Shown here: in pieces, positions 42,236 to 52,706 of the stretch
Layout: every line of letters begins with the position of its first letter
Position numbering within the stretch: position 1 is the first letter of the stretch
From: Rhodotorula mucilaginosa
Taxonomy: Eukaryota; Basidiomycota; Microbotryomycetes; Sporidiobolales; Sporidiobolaceae
Direction: 5' to 3'
DNA: 64,000 bases
Assembly (NCBI GenBank): GCA_034406715.1
Contig: CP137869.1
Span: 186,001 to 250,000, forward strand
Program-made: the position numbers and the translations under genes
The notes under the pieces: model-generated
Database searches by the model: none
What the model was told of the DNA's origin: nothing
What the model saw: the letters and a program-made list of their open reading frames with translations, nothing else

Positions 42236-44225
42236 CCCTGCCCTCTGTTTTCGAGTGTCGCGGTTGAAGAGAGCGGCGGATGATCAGGAGAATCTTTCCA
42301 GGTCGGCGGCTTGTCTCGCTCCGGTTCACATCTCTCGCTCGCGAATAGCCAGGAGCTCGCTCGAGATCATTCTTGCTACGAAGACAACTACCGGCTTGAC
42401 CGCCACGGATCCCGCTGTCTCCCTGGCACGAGCGAACGGCCGACGATGACATCGAACTCGACTCGCAGCTGAGCCACCGCCTTGTTCTCCTGGCGAAGGC
42501 TTGATCAGGAGACCATGGGCGCCAAAGAGCGCCCTACTACGACCGTAGCCACAGCTCCTCTGATGTGAGCCTCAGTGCTCAAAACGGGGCTGCGCAACTT
42601 TTCGTTTCCCATTTCTGCTTGTGGTCCCAAGCCCCTCCTCAAGCTGGAGCAAGGGCGAGTCGACAGTGCTCAAGGCTAAAGTCCGTCCTCACGCTGGAGC
42701 AGAGGCGGTCTGACGATTTCCGGGTCCGAAATGGACCTCTCCTCGCGCTACAGGATGCGGACTCCTGCCCCCGAATGCTTCTAAGGCGGTTTGCAATCAA
42801 CTGATCAGCCCAGACCGGATCAGCAACGAGGTAAGCAACTGGCGCCAAGCTTCGAATCTACAGCACCAGCTCCGCGCTACACAGTGGCTCGGGTTTTCTT
42901 TTTCCCTTTGCTGTTGCGTCAAGCGAACGACTTTCGACAGAGGTCGCGATCTCGGGCGGTCTTGCTTGAACGTCAAACCGTGCCTCCATGTATTCGTCGC
43001 TTCTTGGAGACGGCTCCATCTGAGATGGCAGAGGTACCGCAGCGGGTTTAGTTGGCGGTGGCGGCGAAGACCAGACCGGATCGCAGCGGGAGAAACCACC
43101 GGAGCCGTGCAGCAGCTAGGAAACGCTGCGCCGTCCAGAGCATGAGTCAATAGCAGATTTACGGGACGATTGGCTTGGAGTTCAGGGCTGAGGATGCAGG
43201 ACGCTCGCCGCAAGGTTTGCGCAGGAGATTGAGCACAATCTTGGGTCTCGCTCGAGCTAAATGTTCCCTTTTCCTGGGTACCGCGGCTCTTCCTGTATAT
43301 GCCTTCTTACAATCAGTCTACAGCTCAATGTCTTTTGGTCAGTCTACATCCGATATCGTCGTCACTTGGAGGCCGTTTGGCCGTGTGGCAAGGAGGCGAA
43401 AGTCGCGAGGACTAAGCAACATGCGCCTCTTCCCCTGGCCACAGGAATCCTGCCTGGTGTCCATTCCTATGAGAGAGTTTATTGCGGAGCGACCCATGAA
43501 GCAGTTGAGCCGGCTGCGGTCCCAGTCGGCTGTTCCAATTCGGGCCGCACTTGCTCGAGCTTTCTGGCTTCCGGACACAACGTTCTGATTCCCGAAGACA
43601 GCTTCAGGCTGTTGTTCAGGGATAAAAAGGCTGTATAGGCGTCCAAGGTGATGTGTTCCAAAGCGACAATAGCGTACAGACCCCCTCATGCTTCACCGCG
43701 TCTCGCAGGTGCAAAAGGTTGACTAGAGCCCCCGCAGGCGGTGCTATGCTCGGACGGGGTCGAGACCCGCAACTTCATGACTCGAATTACCCGAGTTGGT
43801 TGCGCAAGGCCGCGTGTAAGAAGGAAAGAGAAGCGTTCCTTGTGGCGGAGCGCTTAAAAAGACGAGGTCTAGGAGGGGCAGGAGGGCAATCCACAATGTA
43901 AAGTCGGACGTCGGGCGAGTTTTTCCGGCGCAGATGGCGGCAGTGAGGGCATCGCGTCTTCTTCAACAGCTGTCTATAGCGCCTGGCTCTGCGGAGGCGG
44001 AGGTTGTCGATGAGCGGAAAGTCGGCCTTCTCACGGACTGGCGGGGGTTCGCGCGACGTCGAGCCGGGGTGCCTGAGGCTATACAGTGCGCAGTGTCCTC
44101 TGCACTCGACAGTTCCTTGGCACTTGTGCAAGCATTCGAACTAGCCTGAAAGCGAGAAGAGGGAGATCCCACCCCCGCCCCCGAGTACCATCAAAAAGTT
44201 GCCGCGCTACCCAAAAGGTTTAGCA
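42236..44225. other. gene-poor region, weak coding signal only
   Basis: Two kilobases without a supported gene. The best candidate is a plus-strand frame 43934-44149 (starts MAAVRASRLLQQLSIAPG, 71 residues, directly after a CAG), but I cannot splice it cleanly to an upstream exon. Codon use looks less biased than in the flanking genes. Confidence 0.35.
44209..44216 (-). terminator. Pol III T-run after the tRNA
   Basis: On the minus strand the sequence just 3' of the tRNA contains CCTTTTGG, the usual short T-stretch terminator. A second T5 run lies a little further on. Confidence 0.6.
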
Positions 44226-44314
44226 GGAGCAAGGGAGATTCGAACTCCCGAGGGCGTAGCCCAGAGACAGACTAGCGTAGTAAATCTCCGCCATAACCAC
44301 TAGGCGATTGCTCC
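44226..44314 (-). tRNA. class II tRNA, probably Ser, apparent anticodon ACT, with ~8-nt intron
   Basis: The minus strand folds as a full cloverleaf of 89 nt. The acceptor stem is GGAGCAA/TTGCTCC, seven perfect pairs. The D arm is GCC...GGC with the AGTGGTTA loop. The anticodon stem is GAGAT/GTCTC. A 4-bp variable arm is GGGC-TAC-GCCC. The T arm is GGGAG-TTCGAAT-CTCCC, perfect. The long variable arm and the D loop fit serine (or leucine). The anticodon loop region is 15 nt, TTACTA...T, so about 8 nt must be an intron after position 37. This leaves U33 and anticodon ACT. A TTTT run follows 9 nt downstream (Pol III stop). The tRNA itself is secure; the anticodon is less so. Confidence 0.85.
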
Positions 44315-45698
44315 CATAGGGGGTGTTTGAGGCGGTCTTATTTGCTGAATAAGTTCCCAAAAAAAATCTAGAAAAACGACGAGGTACGGGCTCGATGCAT
44401 AGCGGGTGAGCATCGTCACAGATACTACACAAGGTGAGGAGTGTTCCGCTGCAACTCCGGCGACACAAAAGCGAAGCACGGGGGTGTTCGAGAGGTCCCC
44501 GTTTGGCGGTTGATTCCCATTTGCATTCCGCACCAACGACAACGTACGGGGACGCCACTCTTCTGCAAGCACAGACAGGTGTGCATAGTCCACATCCGGA
44601 ACAAGCATTCCCTACGGACTCCTCCCGATTCCAATTCCCGCACGCAAAGGGATTCTGCCGCGCCGACCTCGCTCTCTCGTCCTTGCTTCAAACTGTAATA
44701 CATACATAGCTCCGCCTTTCCGAGTAATTCAAAGGCCGTCGCACGGAAGCGCGTCTGACGATCGAGTGCCGGGGCCGAATGCTCGCTTCCTAGTCCACCA
44801 GCATGCAGCGCCTTTACTCCGAGACCGAAATGGGAGCACCTCGATCAAATCCGGCTCGCTTCGCAGTGTCCAGGCGCAGCGCGGTCCGGAAGAGAAGGCC
44901 AAGATGCGGCCAAACAACACACACACTCAAGCGGGCCCGCTTTCCCGCAACGCATGTGTGAACCAAGATTCGGATACGCGATTCCAAGCTCTACCCGATC
45001 TGACTCCGGCTCTCTGGGCGCTTGCAGATTGGAAAACGGCGGGAATGAGGAACCCTCGTTCGCACGCGCAGGACCCACCGCCCGACATACCGCGGCGCGT
45101 CCTCTCCTCGACAAGCCGAGCCGCCGTCTGCCTTGCCGAAATCAGCTGTTGGTCCTTCTTGAAAGAAGCGCGGTCTAGATGCGCCGACTTGGTAGGTGGG
45201 TCTGATTTCGCAGTGATGAGGCGACCCGTCTTCTGTTGTCGTCGTCGTATCTCCAATCTGATCTTGAACAAACACAGACTGTACCGAGACCGACATGAGC
45301 GACTCGAAGCAAGGCAAAGCTCTCGCAAGGCAATGGGCGGAGGCGACGCGATGAGGAGATTTTTCCTCGACGCCGGCGACCCGATCCCGTCCCGTTGTCG
45401 TTTCCCCAGATTCTGCGCCGCGCCGCCGCCGTGCTTTCTTTCAACCTCCGACTCGGCAACAGCACGCGTTGTTGCTTGTTGCAGCTCCTCCGCTCCTTCT
45501 CTCGCGGCGCGTCTCCACCTCCGATTTGGTGCTGAGTCTCAATCGAGGTCTCGTCGTCGTCTCAATCGCTTCGAGCCAGCCTCGCCAGCGCTGCACCGCT
45601 CAGCTCGACTCGCGCGTACGAGCCCTCAAAAGCTCGCCTCAACTCGTCGTCGCCGCTCGGCCTCAAGGCCGCCCGCCCGCGCGCAGCAAGAGGGCAAG
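44315..45698. other. gene-poor region, nothing firm
   Basis: A long plus-strand open frame (44766-45767) runs through, but the protein it predicts has Arg/Ser/Cys composition typical of a chance frame. The ATG at 45699 of the next gene lies inside it. Confidence 0.4.
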
Positions 45699-46307
45699 AT
45701 GCTCCTGTACAACGACGTGCAGTGGCAATGGAACGGCGAGCCGCGGACGGGAGCCAGCAGCGGGTGAGTCGCGTACCGCCCAAGCCAAGTGTTCTACAAG
45801 CTGATCCAGACGGAGGGCCTGGTTGGACAGCTCCTCAGGACAGCACCTGCAGATCGCTTGAGCTTTGCGGCAGAGATTAGCGCCAACGAGCAAGTCGTCA
45901 CTTTGGCCGCGTTCCGAGCCGCAAGAGCCAGTCCGGACTTCAGTTATCTAGATTGTCCGTGCACCTTTCTCCCCGAAGTGAAAGTAGCTTGCGAGCGCTG
46001 CTCCGACTTTCGAGCTGGAGGTAAGTCCTCCTGCCAGCGTGAGAAGGTCAACTCTACGAGGAGCAAGCAACGGCTACTATAGCCTGCTCCCGGGCATTCC
46101 GACCTAGTCGCCTCCGTCATGGACTTCTTCTCCAGTGCAGTCTTGATCGGTCCTCCCAAGGAGGGCACGCACTTTGCCTGGAGCGTGAGTGTCAGTGGTG
46201 AAAGCGGCGTCGGCTTTGCGAATCCCAAACGCCAACGCGCACAGGCGTTCAGAAAGCGATTCTTTCACTATGGTACAGACGCGCTTCGGGCACTCCAGCG
46301 AGCCTGA
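45699..46307 (+). CDS. small orphan protein, four exons
   Basis: Exons 45699-45763, 45839-46020, 46108-46184 and 46245-46307 join in phase to 128 residues. The introns begin GTGAGT, GTAAGT and GTGAGT and end CAG, TAG and CAG. The protein starts MLLYNDVQWQWNGEPRTGAS, has an even Ala-rich middle (SFAAEISANEQVVTLAAF), a Cys cluster (DCPCTF ... ACERCSDF, spacing C-x-C and C-x2-C), and ends AFRKRFFHYGTDALRALQRA. The Cys pairs could bind zinc, which is a guess. I do not recognise a family. Evidence is splice consistency only; a chance arrangement is possible. Confidence 0.4.
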
Positions 46308-46779
46308 GCAGGAATAGGCGTGCTCTAGCGCGAGAAACGAAATTCGAAGAAGGGTGTGCTCCCGATCCGCGCTGAATCCCACATACAATCCAGGCCGTAG
46401 GGCGCGGCCACATGCGAATCGCGCAAGACAGAAAAAAAGGCTCACAGATGAAGTGGCTACAGAGGGTGCTGTGAAGAGCAGGGAGAGTGACTTTGTTTCG
46501 ATCCGGAGAACGATTACTGAGGCGAGGCAGAACGGAATATATACAGGCTGGGGGTGTGTACGATCAAGACGAAGAGCCTTGCGGATCTGCTTGACCTCGA
46601 AAGCGTCCATGCCCGAGAGCGAAGAGTCGTGGTGGTGAGGCGGCGGCGGCGGAATCCGGTCCAGCGAAAGACAGGGTGGCGAGCCGATATTATCTCCCCT
46701 ATAAGAGCGACGCACACCGAGAAATCGAGTTCTGATGGCAACACTCTAGTCTAGCAAATACAAAGTACCTCTATACTCC
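46308..46779. other. intergenic region, no gene seen
   Basis: 472 bp between the orphan gene and the stop of the minus-strand LRR protein. Nothing supported. Confidence 0.45.
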
Positions 46780-48979
46780 TCAGCTTGATGCCGACCCAAC
46801 ACGCCACGCCTCCCTCCCGACCAAGTGAGCGCACCCGTCCTTGTGCTCCTTGACCGGCCGACGCCACCCACTCTCCCCGTTCAGCTCATCCCGCCGCTCC
46901 TGCTCCCACACGCGCTTCTCCCTCTCCCTCCGCTCGTGCGGATCTTCCCGCCCCGCCCCGCTCGCCGGGTTCAGGGTCAAGTGCGGCACGCCCGGGCGGT
47001 TCGAGCAATCTGGAGTGAGGCAGAGCGAGAAGGCCGTCGCGCGTTCGTGGTAGGCTGCGGTGTGGGCGAGGGAGAGGGACGCGACTTGAGCGGTGGGGGC
47101 GAGCGGTGAGAGTGGCGAAAGCCCACGGGCACGACAGAATCGTGCAAAGAGGGGATCGGGATCCAACTCCTCCTCGGATGACGGGGTATCCTGCGAGGTC
47201 GCCTCTGAGGCTGGGTGCGACGGCGGGTGATAAGGCACAGCTGCCGGCGGCACCTCCAACCCGGCGAGCGCATCCCGAAAGACCACCACCCTCCGCGTCG
47301 CCTCTTCGAGCTTGCCCGTCCGACTCCACCTCTCCCACCTCTCCTTGACTTCGTCAGCACGTTCCTCCGCCCGGTCCAACGCGTCCTCGTACCCTTCCCG
47401 GAATGCCCGTTCCCATTTCTTGACGACGCGCGGTGGGAGGCGGTCGTGCAATCCGAGGCCGAGCGAACGAAGTGTGCACGGCGGCGGGAGGACCAGGACG
47501 TCGCGGACGGGAGGGACGAGGTCGGCTGTGCTTGTCGGAGGAAGGGAGGGGGCATCTGTGGGTCGATCTTTCACGACCCGTCGCCAGGTCCGGACAATGT
47601 CGTCCGCGCGGGCGAGTCCGACTCCGCCGCAACATTTGCCTAGATGGTCGTGTCATATGCGTCAGACTCGATCAAGAAAAAGCAAAGACAAAGCGAACGC
47701 TGGACACGCACCGAGCCATCGCAGGGTGGCGAGAGCAGTCGGCTCTTCGACGGCGTCGCGCGAGACGAGCCCTTCGCAGCGATCGAGGACGAGGGTCTCG
47801 AGCCTGGTGTACATCTTGAGCATGATCGGGACCCGCAAGTCGTCCGCGACGTGCGTGGTCGACAAGTCCAAGTGCCGCAAGGCCGGGAACGGGGTCGGAA
47901 GGGCAAAGCCGGTCGAGGAGGAGGAGGGGGGCATCTCGGTCAACGCCGACAGGAGGTTGCGACGTGGGAGCCGGAAGGTGAGATGCGCGAGCTGGGCGCC
48001 GACCGGTGAGAGCGCGAGTCGGGTGAGGCAGGCGAGTTGGAAGAAGACCTGCGCGGGGACAGGGAAGTCAGGGGTCAGATCCCAGGTTCGAGAAGAGAAG
48101 GCGCTACGCTTTTACAGAGGTGAAGGGCACGCACGATGGGTTGAGCAAAGTCCATCTTGTCTCCCTTTCGCTTCCGACCCACGTACTTGCCGGCGACCTG
48201 CACAGCTGCGACCGGTTCCGGTTCTGGCTCCGGTTCCATCTGTGGCGGCGTGGCTTCATCCTGCAGCACGCTGAGCCCTGCGAGCCCTTCCTGGACCTCG
48301 TGTAGGCCGAATGCGGGCGTCTCCTTCTTGACGACGCCGTGCGTGGGCGGTAAGTCTTGCACGAATGACAAGCGGCGCAACCGCGGGAGGTCGCCGGTTT
48401 GCATCCGGGCGAGCGACAAGGGCGCGACGTCAAAGTAGGCTCCCTGTGCACGGACACGTTCGTGTCAGCGCGCGGAGCATCATGAGTGACTGAACGGGAA
48501 GGACTTGCGGCGAGGAAAGTGTAGTAGGACCGCTCGGCGCAGTAGGGGTTGAAGCGGAGGGCGAGCTGTTCGAGCTGCTTGAACCTGCCGGACCGGTTCC
48601 GCCTGATCGCGACGGGATCGAGGAGGTCCTCGATGTGCTCGGGCGCGGCGACTGGGCCCACGGTCAAGGCGACGGAGCGTACGGCGGGGAGCTGGATTGC
48701 GAGGTTGACGAGCATCTGCGGGTCGTCCCTCCACACCTGGACCTCGAGGGACTGGACCGCCTCCTTTGTGCCGTCTGGCTCCCTTCTGAGGGCGTCTATG
48801 CATTGCCAAGCCTGCCCCTCTCGAGTGACGACGAGGTGACGCCACCAGACTGCGCGCGAGAGGGCGATGCGGTGTCCCAGGGCGCGGGAAAGGCTGAGGG
48901 CCGTGTGCTGGAGCTGGTCTGGATCGAGCTGGAGGAGTACGTGGTCCCACAGCTCGGCGGGCAGTCGCAGCGCAGCCAT
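46780..48979 (-). CDS. F-box-like, leucine-rich repeat protein
   Basis: Four exons: 48979-48491, 48443-48108, 48048-47712, 47639-46780. They give 673 residues. The start MAALRLPAELWDHVLLQLDP is an F-box-like helix. The middle is leucine-rich (LEQLALRFNPYC, LPRLRRLSFVQDL, LTRLALSPVGAQLAHLTF, FPALRHLDLSTTHV, YTRLETLVLDRCEGLV), an LRR solenoid. After it come an acidic/basic helix (WERAFREGYEDALDRAEERA) and a C-terminal Cys/His pattern (LTPDCSNRPGVPHL). It is not closely similar to the two F-box-like genes at 32-36 kb. A role as an SCF substrate receptor is inferred. It faces NAS6 head to head with only 98 bp between starts. Confidence 0.75.
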
Positions 48980-49077
48980 CCACAGTGAAGAGTGGAGGTC
49001 AACTCAGCGTCGAGACTGACATTCGCTCTTCCCCTCCCCGACACAGCAGTTTGAGCGAGCGCGCCTAGACGAGCAAG
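48980..49077. promoter_or_regulatory. 98-bp bidirectional promoter (LRR protein / NAS6)
   Basis: The starts at 48979(-) and 49078(+) leave 98 bp for both leaders and promoters. A pyrimidine tract (CTCTTCCCCTCCCC) sits in the middle. Confidence 0.55.
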
Positions 49078-50354
49078 ATGGCATCAGAGAATGCCTCGCA
49101 GGACGTCCACCGCTTCGCCAGGGAAGGTGCGCACTCCCTCTCCTCCTCTCGTCGCTGCCCCACTTCATCGCCGTCGATTCCTCGAGATGACGCGGCCTCC
49201 GTAATGCCTCCTTTGGGAACTGGGGTGGACAGGCAACGCCAGTCTGCTGCGAATGACGCTCGAGCAGAACACCGAACTCGTCCGCTCGCTCGACTCGGAC
49301 CAGCGGACTCCGATCCAGAACGCAATCTCGTGCACACCGCCGTCGCTCGCCTCTGTCCAGGCCTGCCTCGACTCGCTCAACGCACTCATGATGACAGAAG
49401 ACAATGGTGGTCCGCAAGCTAGAGTCAAGGTCCTCGAGAACCGGGACGAGACCGGCAACACGGCCCTCATCTCGGCAGCGACGACTGGGAACCTCGAGCT
49501 CGTGTCGGCCTTGATCGGCGCTGGAGGAGATGTCACGGCAGCCAACAACCGCGGTGTGACAGCACTGTACGTCACTCTGCTTCGTCGGTCCCGCTGAGCG
49601 GGACAGCGCAGATCAAACCTGACTTGCCACACCCCCCATCCTCAGGCACTACGCAGCCTCGAAAGGTCACGTCAGCGTACGTACCTCGATCAACTGTGAC
49701 AGCGACCGACAGAGTACCTGACGAGCCGCCTTGTACAGATCGGCCGGTTACTCATTTCGAAGGGAGCAGACATCAATACCCGCGACAAGGCGAACCAGAT
49801 CCCCTTGTTAGTCCGCACCTTCGCCTCCTTCATTGGCGTCTCTGGTCTTCTCACTCTCGTTCTTGTCCCCGATTTTCGCTGCAGGCATCGAGCCGCCACG
49901 ACCGGTTCGGTCCCGTTCATCCAGCTCATCCTCGCATCAAAATCCCCGTCCAAGCCAGAGAAACCCCGACTGAACCAAGCCGTAAGTCCACGCATCCCTC
50001 GTCCGCTTTGAGCGAGCCGCCAAACTGACGCCACACCCTCTCTGAAATGATCGACACGCGCCTCTCCAGGATCGCGTTGGCAATACCCCCTTACACCTCG
50101 CCATCGAATCTGGCCACGCCGAAGCGGCCGTCGCCCTCATCGAAGGAGGCGCGGACCGAGATCGCGGCGATTCTGAAGGCGTGCGCGCGGAGGAGATTGA
50201 AGGCGTCGGCGGAGTAGAGGCCAAGCGGGTCAGAGAATACAGTGAGTCCGGACAATGAACGTGCGAGCGAGTCTCCTTTCTTCTACACTCCATTGACTCG
50301 CAACTCTTTACTTCGTCTCCAGTCGTTCAGCGATGTGGACCGCTTAGCTCATAA
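49078..50354 (+). CDS. NAS6: proteasome base assembly chaperone Nas6/gankyrin (PSMD10)
   Basis: Seven exons: 49078-49126, 49233-49566, 49646-49676, 49739-49806, 49885-49981, 50070-50241, 50323-50354. They give 260 residues. Ankyrin repeats are spread over the length: DETGNTALISAATTGNLELV, NNRGVTALHYAASKGHVS, ANQIPLHRAATTGSVPFI, DRVGNTPLHLAIESGHAEAA. The ending VREYIVQRCGP is typical of gankyrin/Nas6 rather than other ankyrin proteins. Nas6 binds the ATPase Rpt3 and keeps base subunits from docking too early. The first repeat holds an insertion (MMTEDNGGPQARVK). RPN3, a lid subunit, lies 11 kb away. Confidence 0.87.
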
Positions 50355-50684
50355 CGGCGTGGCTGGACCAGGCTTCCTTTGCATTGCATGAAGATTCCCC
50401 TTCTCTCCATGGCAAGACGGGCCAAAACACATCTTGAAGACAGATTTCCTTCTGACGTGAGAAGAGGAGTCGAGACGGCGTACGCTGTGTGAGTGACCAC
50501 GGCCGCTGACCATATGAGAGAGGCTTCCGTTTTGCGAAACATAAGAAGCGCTCGAGGAGAAAGCTCTCTCGGCAACTCTCGGCGCGCGGAGGAAGAGCAC
50601 GCGCAACTATAGTGATACAAGTACTATTGACGACACTCGGCAAATGAAGGCTACAATGTACGACACGAAAGCGAGAATGTCCTC
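50355..50684. other. intergenic region, convergent gene ends
   Basis: 330 bp between NAS6 and BAG-gene stops. Nothing else seen. Confidence 0.5.
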
Positions 50685-52706
50685 CTAGAGCACCTCAAAG
50701 TCCTCGGTTCCGGCATCGCTCTTGGCGTCCCCCTCGGCTGACTTCGTCTCCGCAGCGGCGGAAGGTGCGGGCGCCGAGTCGTGAGTCAAGCTGTCGGGCG
50801 CGGCGGTCGTGTTGTCGGCCGCCTGTTGCTCCTGCTCCTGCTCCTGCTCCGGCTGCGGCGCTTCAGCATCGGCCCGCTCGAGCGCCTCGACCCGTTCGCC
50901 CAGAGCCTTGGCGCGTTTGAGCACCTCCTCGATTGCCGCGGACTCGAGCTCGTCGCTGCTCGATTCCGCCACCTCCTCGTCGTCGTTGTCGTCGGCGGCG
51001 GCCGCAACGTCAGCTTGGAGAGACGAAGGCCCGGCGATGGGTTCGGCGAGGTCAGCAGATTCGGCGAGCGGAGCGTTAGGGGTGGCGTCGACTTGGGCAG
51101 GCGCGTCCTCGACGACTTCGGCAGGCGAAGAAGCGGGTTCGGTGGTGGAAGCAGAGGGTTCTGCCGATAGGTCCGACTCGGCCTGCGCGGGGGCGTCGAC
51201 ATGGGCTCGAGTCTCGGCTTCGGCGGCGGCAGACTCCTCGACAATGTCCTCCTTAGGGTCACTCTTGTCCGACGGCTCCTCCATGGCGACGGGAGTGGCC
51301 TTGACGTCGGAGGCGGACTCGGAAGGAGCTGCGCGATGATAACATGCGAGGGTCAGATTCATTGAAGTGTAGACATGGCGCGTGTGGGATCGCGACTCAC
51401 CATCCACGACCTCTTGCTCAGATTCCTTGTTCGCCTTGCCCTCTTCGGCCTCCTCGACATCGGAAGCGGCGGGCGAAGACGCGCCACTCTGCCTCTCCCA
51501 CTCCTGGTGCTTCAGTTCGTCGAGTCGACCAAGCTCCTTCTCGACCTGCCGGACGAGTTCCTTGCGCGCGCGCTGGACGACCTTGTCCCCGTTCGACTCG
51601 ACGGCGTCGATCTTGCTCAAGAGCGAGACGAGGAAATCTTCGTACGCGAGGAAAGCCTTGTTGGACTTGTCGTACGCGAGAGGTTGCTGAGAGGACGGAA
51701 CGACGGTGGCGTCGCTGCTGATAGGGGAGGACTGGAAGTGGAGTTCGGTGGGAGCCTCAAAGGCGCGGCGGTGCGAGACGAGGTCGGTCGCGAGGGTGGA
51801 AAGGTGGTCGAGAGCGGAGCGGCGGGCGGCGTGGCGACGGAAGCGGCGCTGCAGAACCTTGGCGGCCTCCTCCTCTTGCAGGGTCTTCTCTGCGGTGGGG
51901 GCAGGGTCCAAAGCCGGCTCGGCAGCCTTGTCCGGCGACGACGACGACGACGGTTCCGGAGCAGCGGGGACGTTCGATTCCGGAGCGGTCACCGGCGACT
52001 TGCTGACCTCCTGCTGGGCGGGCTGCTCGTCGTCCTCCTCCTGCTGCTGCTGCGAGGCGAAGATGTCGAGCACGAGCTGGACGAGGGCGGGAGCGACCTC
52101 GACCTCGGCGCGGGCCCGCTGACGACGAGCTTCGAGTTGTTGCCGGAGGCGGTACTGCTGTTGTTGGTGCTGACGTGCCGACTCGAGGCGACGACGGTAC
52201 TGCTCCTCCTCCTCGCGAGCCTGCTGAAGGGCGGCGGCAACGGCGATCTGACGAGCGCGTTCCTGCTGGGCGGCGAGTTCGGCGCGACGAGCCATCGCAG
52301 CGGCGAGCAGGCGAGCTTCGGCTTCTTGCTGCTGCTGCTGCTGCTGTTGACGACGACGACGTTGTAGCTCCTCGGCTGCTTGCTGCTGACGGAGAGCCAG
52401 CTCGAACGCGGCACGCTGCTCCAGCTCGCGGCGGCGGCGACGAGTTTCCTCCTCGGCGATGGCAGCCTGAATCGCCGCCTCTGCCCGGCGGAGTTCTTCG
52501 AGGCGCAATTGGTGTTGATAGTCGTCGTAGCTCATGGATGAAGTGAGATGGGGCGCGTAGCAGGAAGACGAGCGACCGAGCGGAGTCATGTCAAAGGGAG
52601 AAGGGCGGACGTAGCCAGTGGCGGCGACCGAGGGTGGCAAGAATGCGAGCATTTGAGGGGGGTTCTCTGGAAGTGCGCGCGACGGGACTGAGTTGTGTGC
52701 GTGCAA
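50685..52706 (-). CDS. BAG-domain co-chaperone
   Basis: Two exons, 52706-51401 and 51328-50685, give 649 residues. The 72-nt intron is a multiple of three with no stop, so its retention would add 24 residues. The N-terminal third is a long Gln/Arg/Glu coiled coil with poly-Q (residues 60-200). Then come an IQ-like motif (AAKVLQRRFRRHAARRSALD) and a BAG domain (about residues 340-400: AFLAYEDFLVSLLSKIDAVE ... RARKELVRQVEKELGRLDEL), which binds the Hsp70 ATPase domain and releases ADP. The C-terminal third is acidic and disordered. An alternative start at 52535 (MSYDDYQHQLRLEELRRAEA) removes 57 residues and may be the real one. Confidence 0.82.
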   Translation of the reverse strand: MHAHNSVPSRALPENPPQMLAFLPPSVAATGYVRPSPFDMTPLGRSSSCYAPHLTSSMSYDDYQHQLRLEELRRAEAAIQAAIAEEETRRRRRELEQRAAFELALRQQQAAEELQRRRRQQQQQQQQEAEARLLAAAMARRAELAAQQERARQIAVAAALQQAREEEEQYRRRLESARQHQQQQYRLRQQLEARRQRARAEVEVAPALVQLVLDIFASQQQQEEDDEQPAQQEVSKSPVTAPESNVPAAPEPSSSSSPDKAAEPALDPAPTAEKTLQEEEAAKVLQRRFRRHAARRSALDHLSTLATDLVSHRRAFEAPTELHFQSSPISSDATVVPSSQQPLAYDKSNKAFLAYEDFLVSLLSKIDAVESNGDKVVQRARKELVRQVEKELGRLDELKHQEWERQSGASSPAASDVEEAEEGKANKESEQEVVDGESRSHTRHVYTSMNLTLACYHRAAPSESASDVKATPVAMEEPSDKSDPKEDIVEESAAAEAETRAHVDAPAQAESDLSAEPSASTTEPASSPAEVVEDAPAQVDATPNAPLAESADLAEPIAGPSSLQADVAAAADDNDDEEVAESSSDELESAAIEEVLKRAKALGERVEALERADAEAPQPEQEQEQEQQAADNTTAAPDSLTHDSAPAPSAAAETKSAEGDAKSDAGTEDFEVL

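Noticed and set aside
43735-43780. GGGTCGAGACCC hairpin resembling a T arm
   Set aside because: The loop is CGAG, not TTCGAAT, and no D arm or acceptor stem is near.
44766-45767. 333-codon plus-strand open frame
   Set aside because: Arg/Ser/Cys-rich with no conserved motif. I kept only the small spliced gene starting at 45699.
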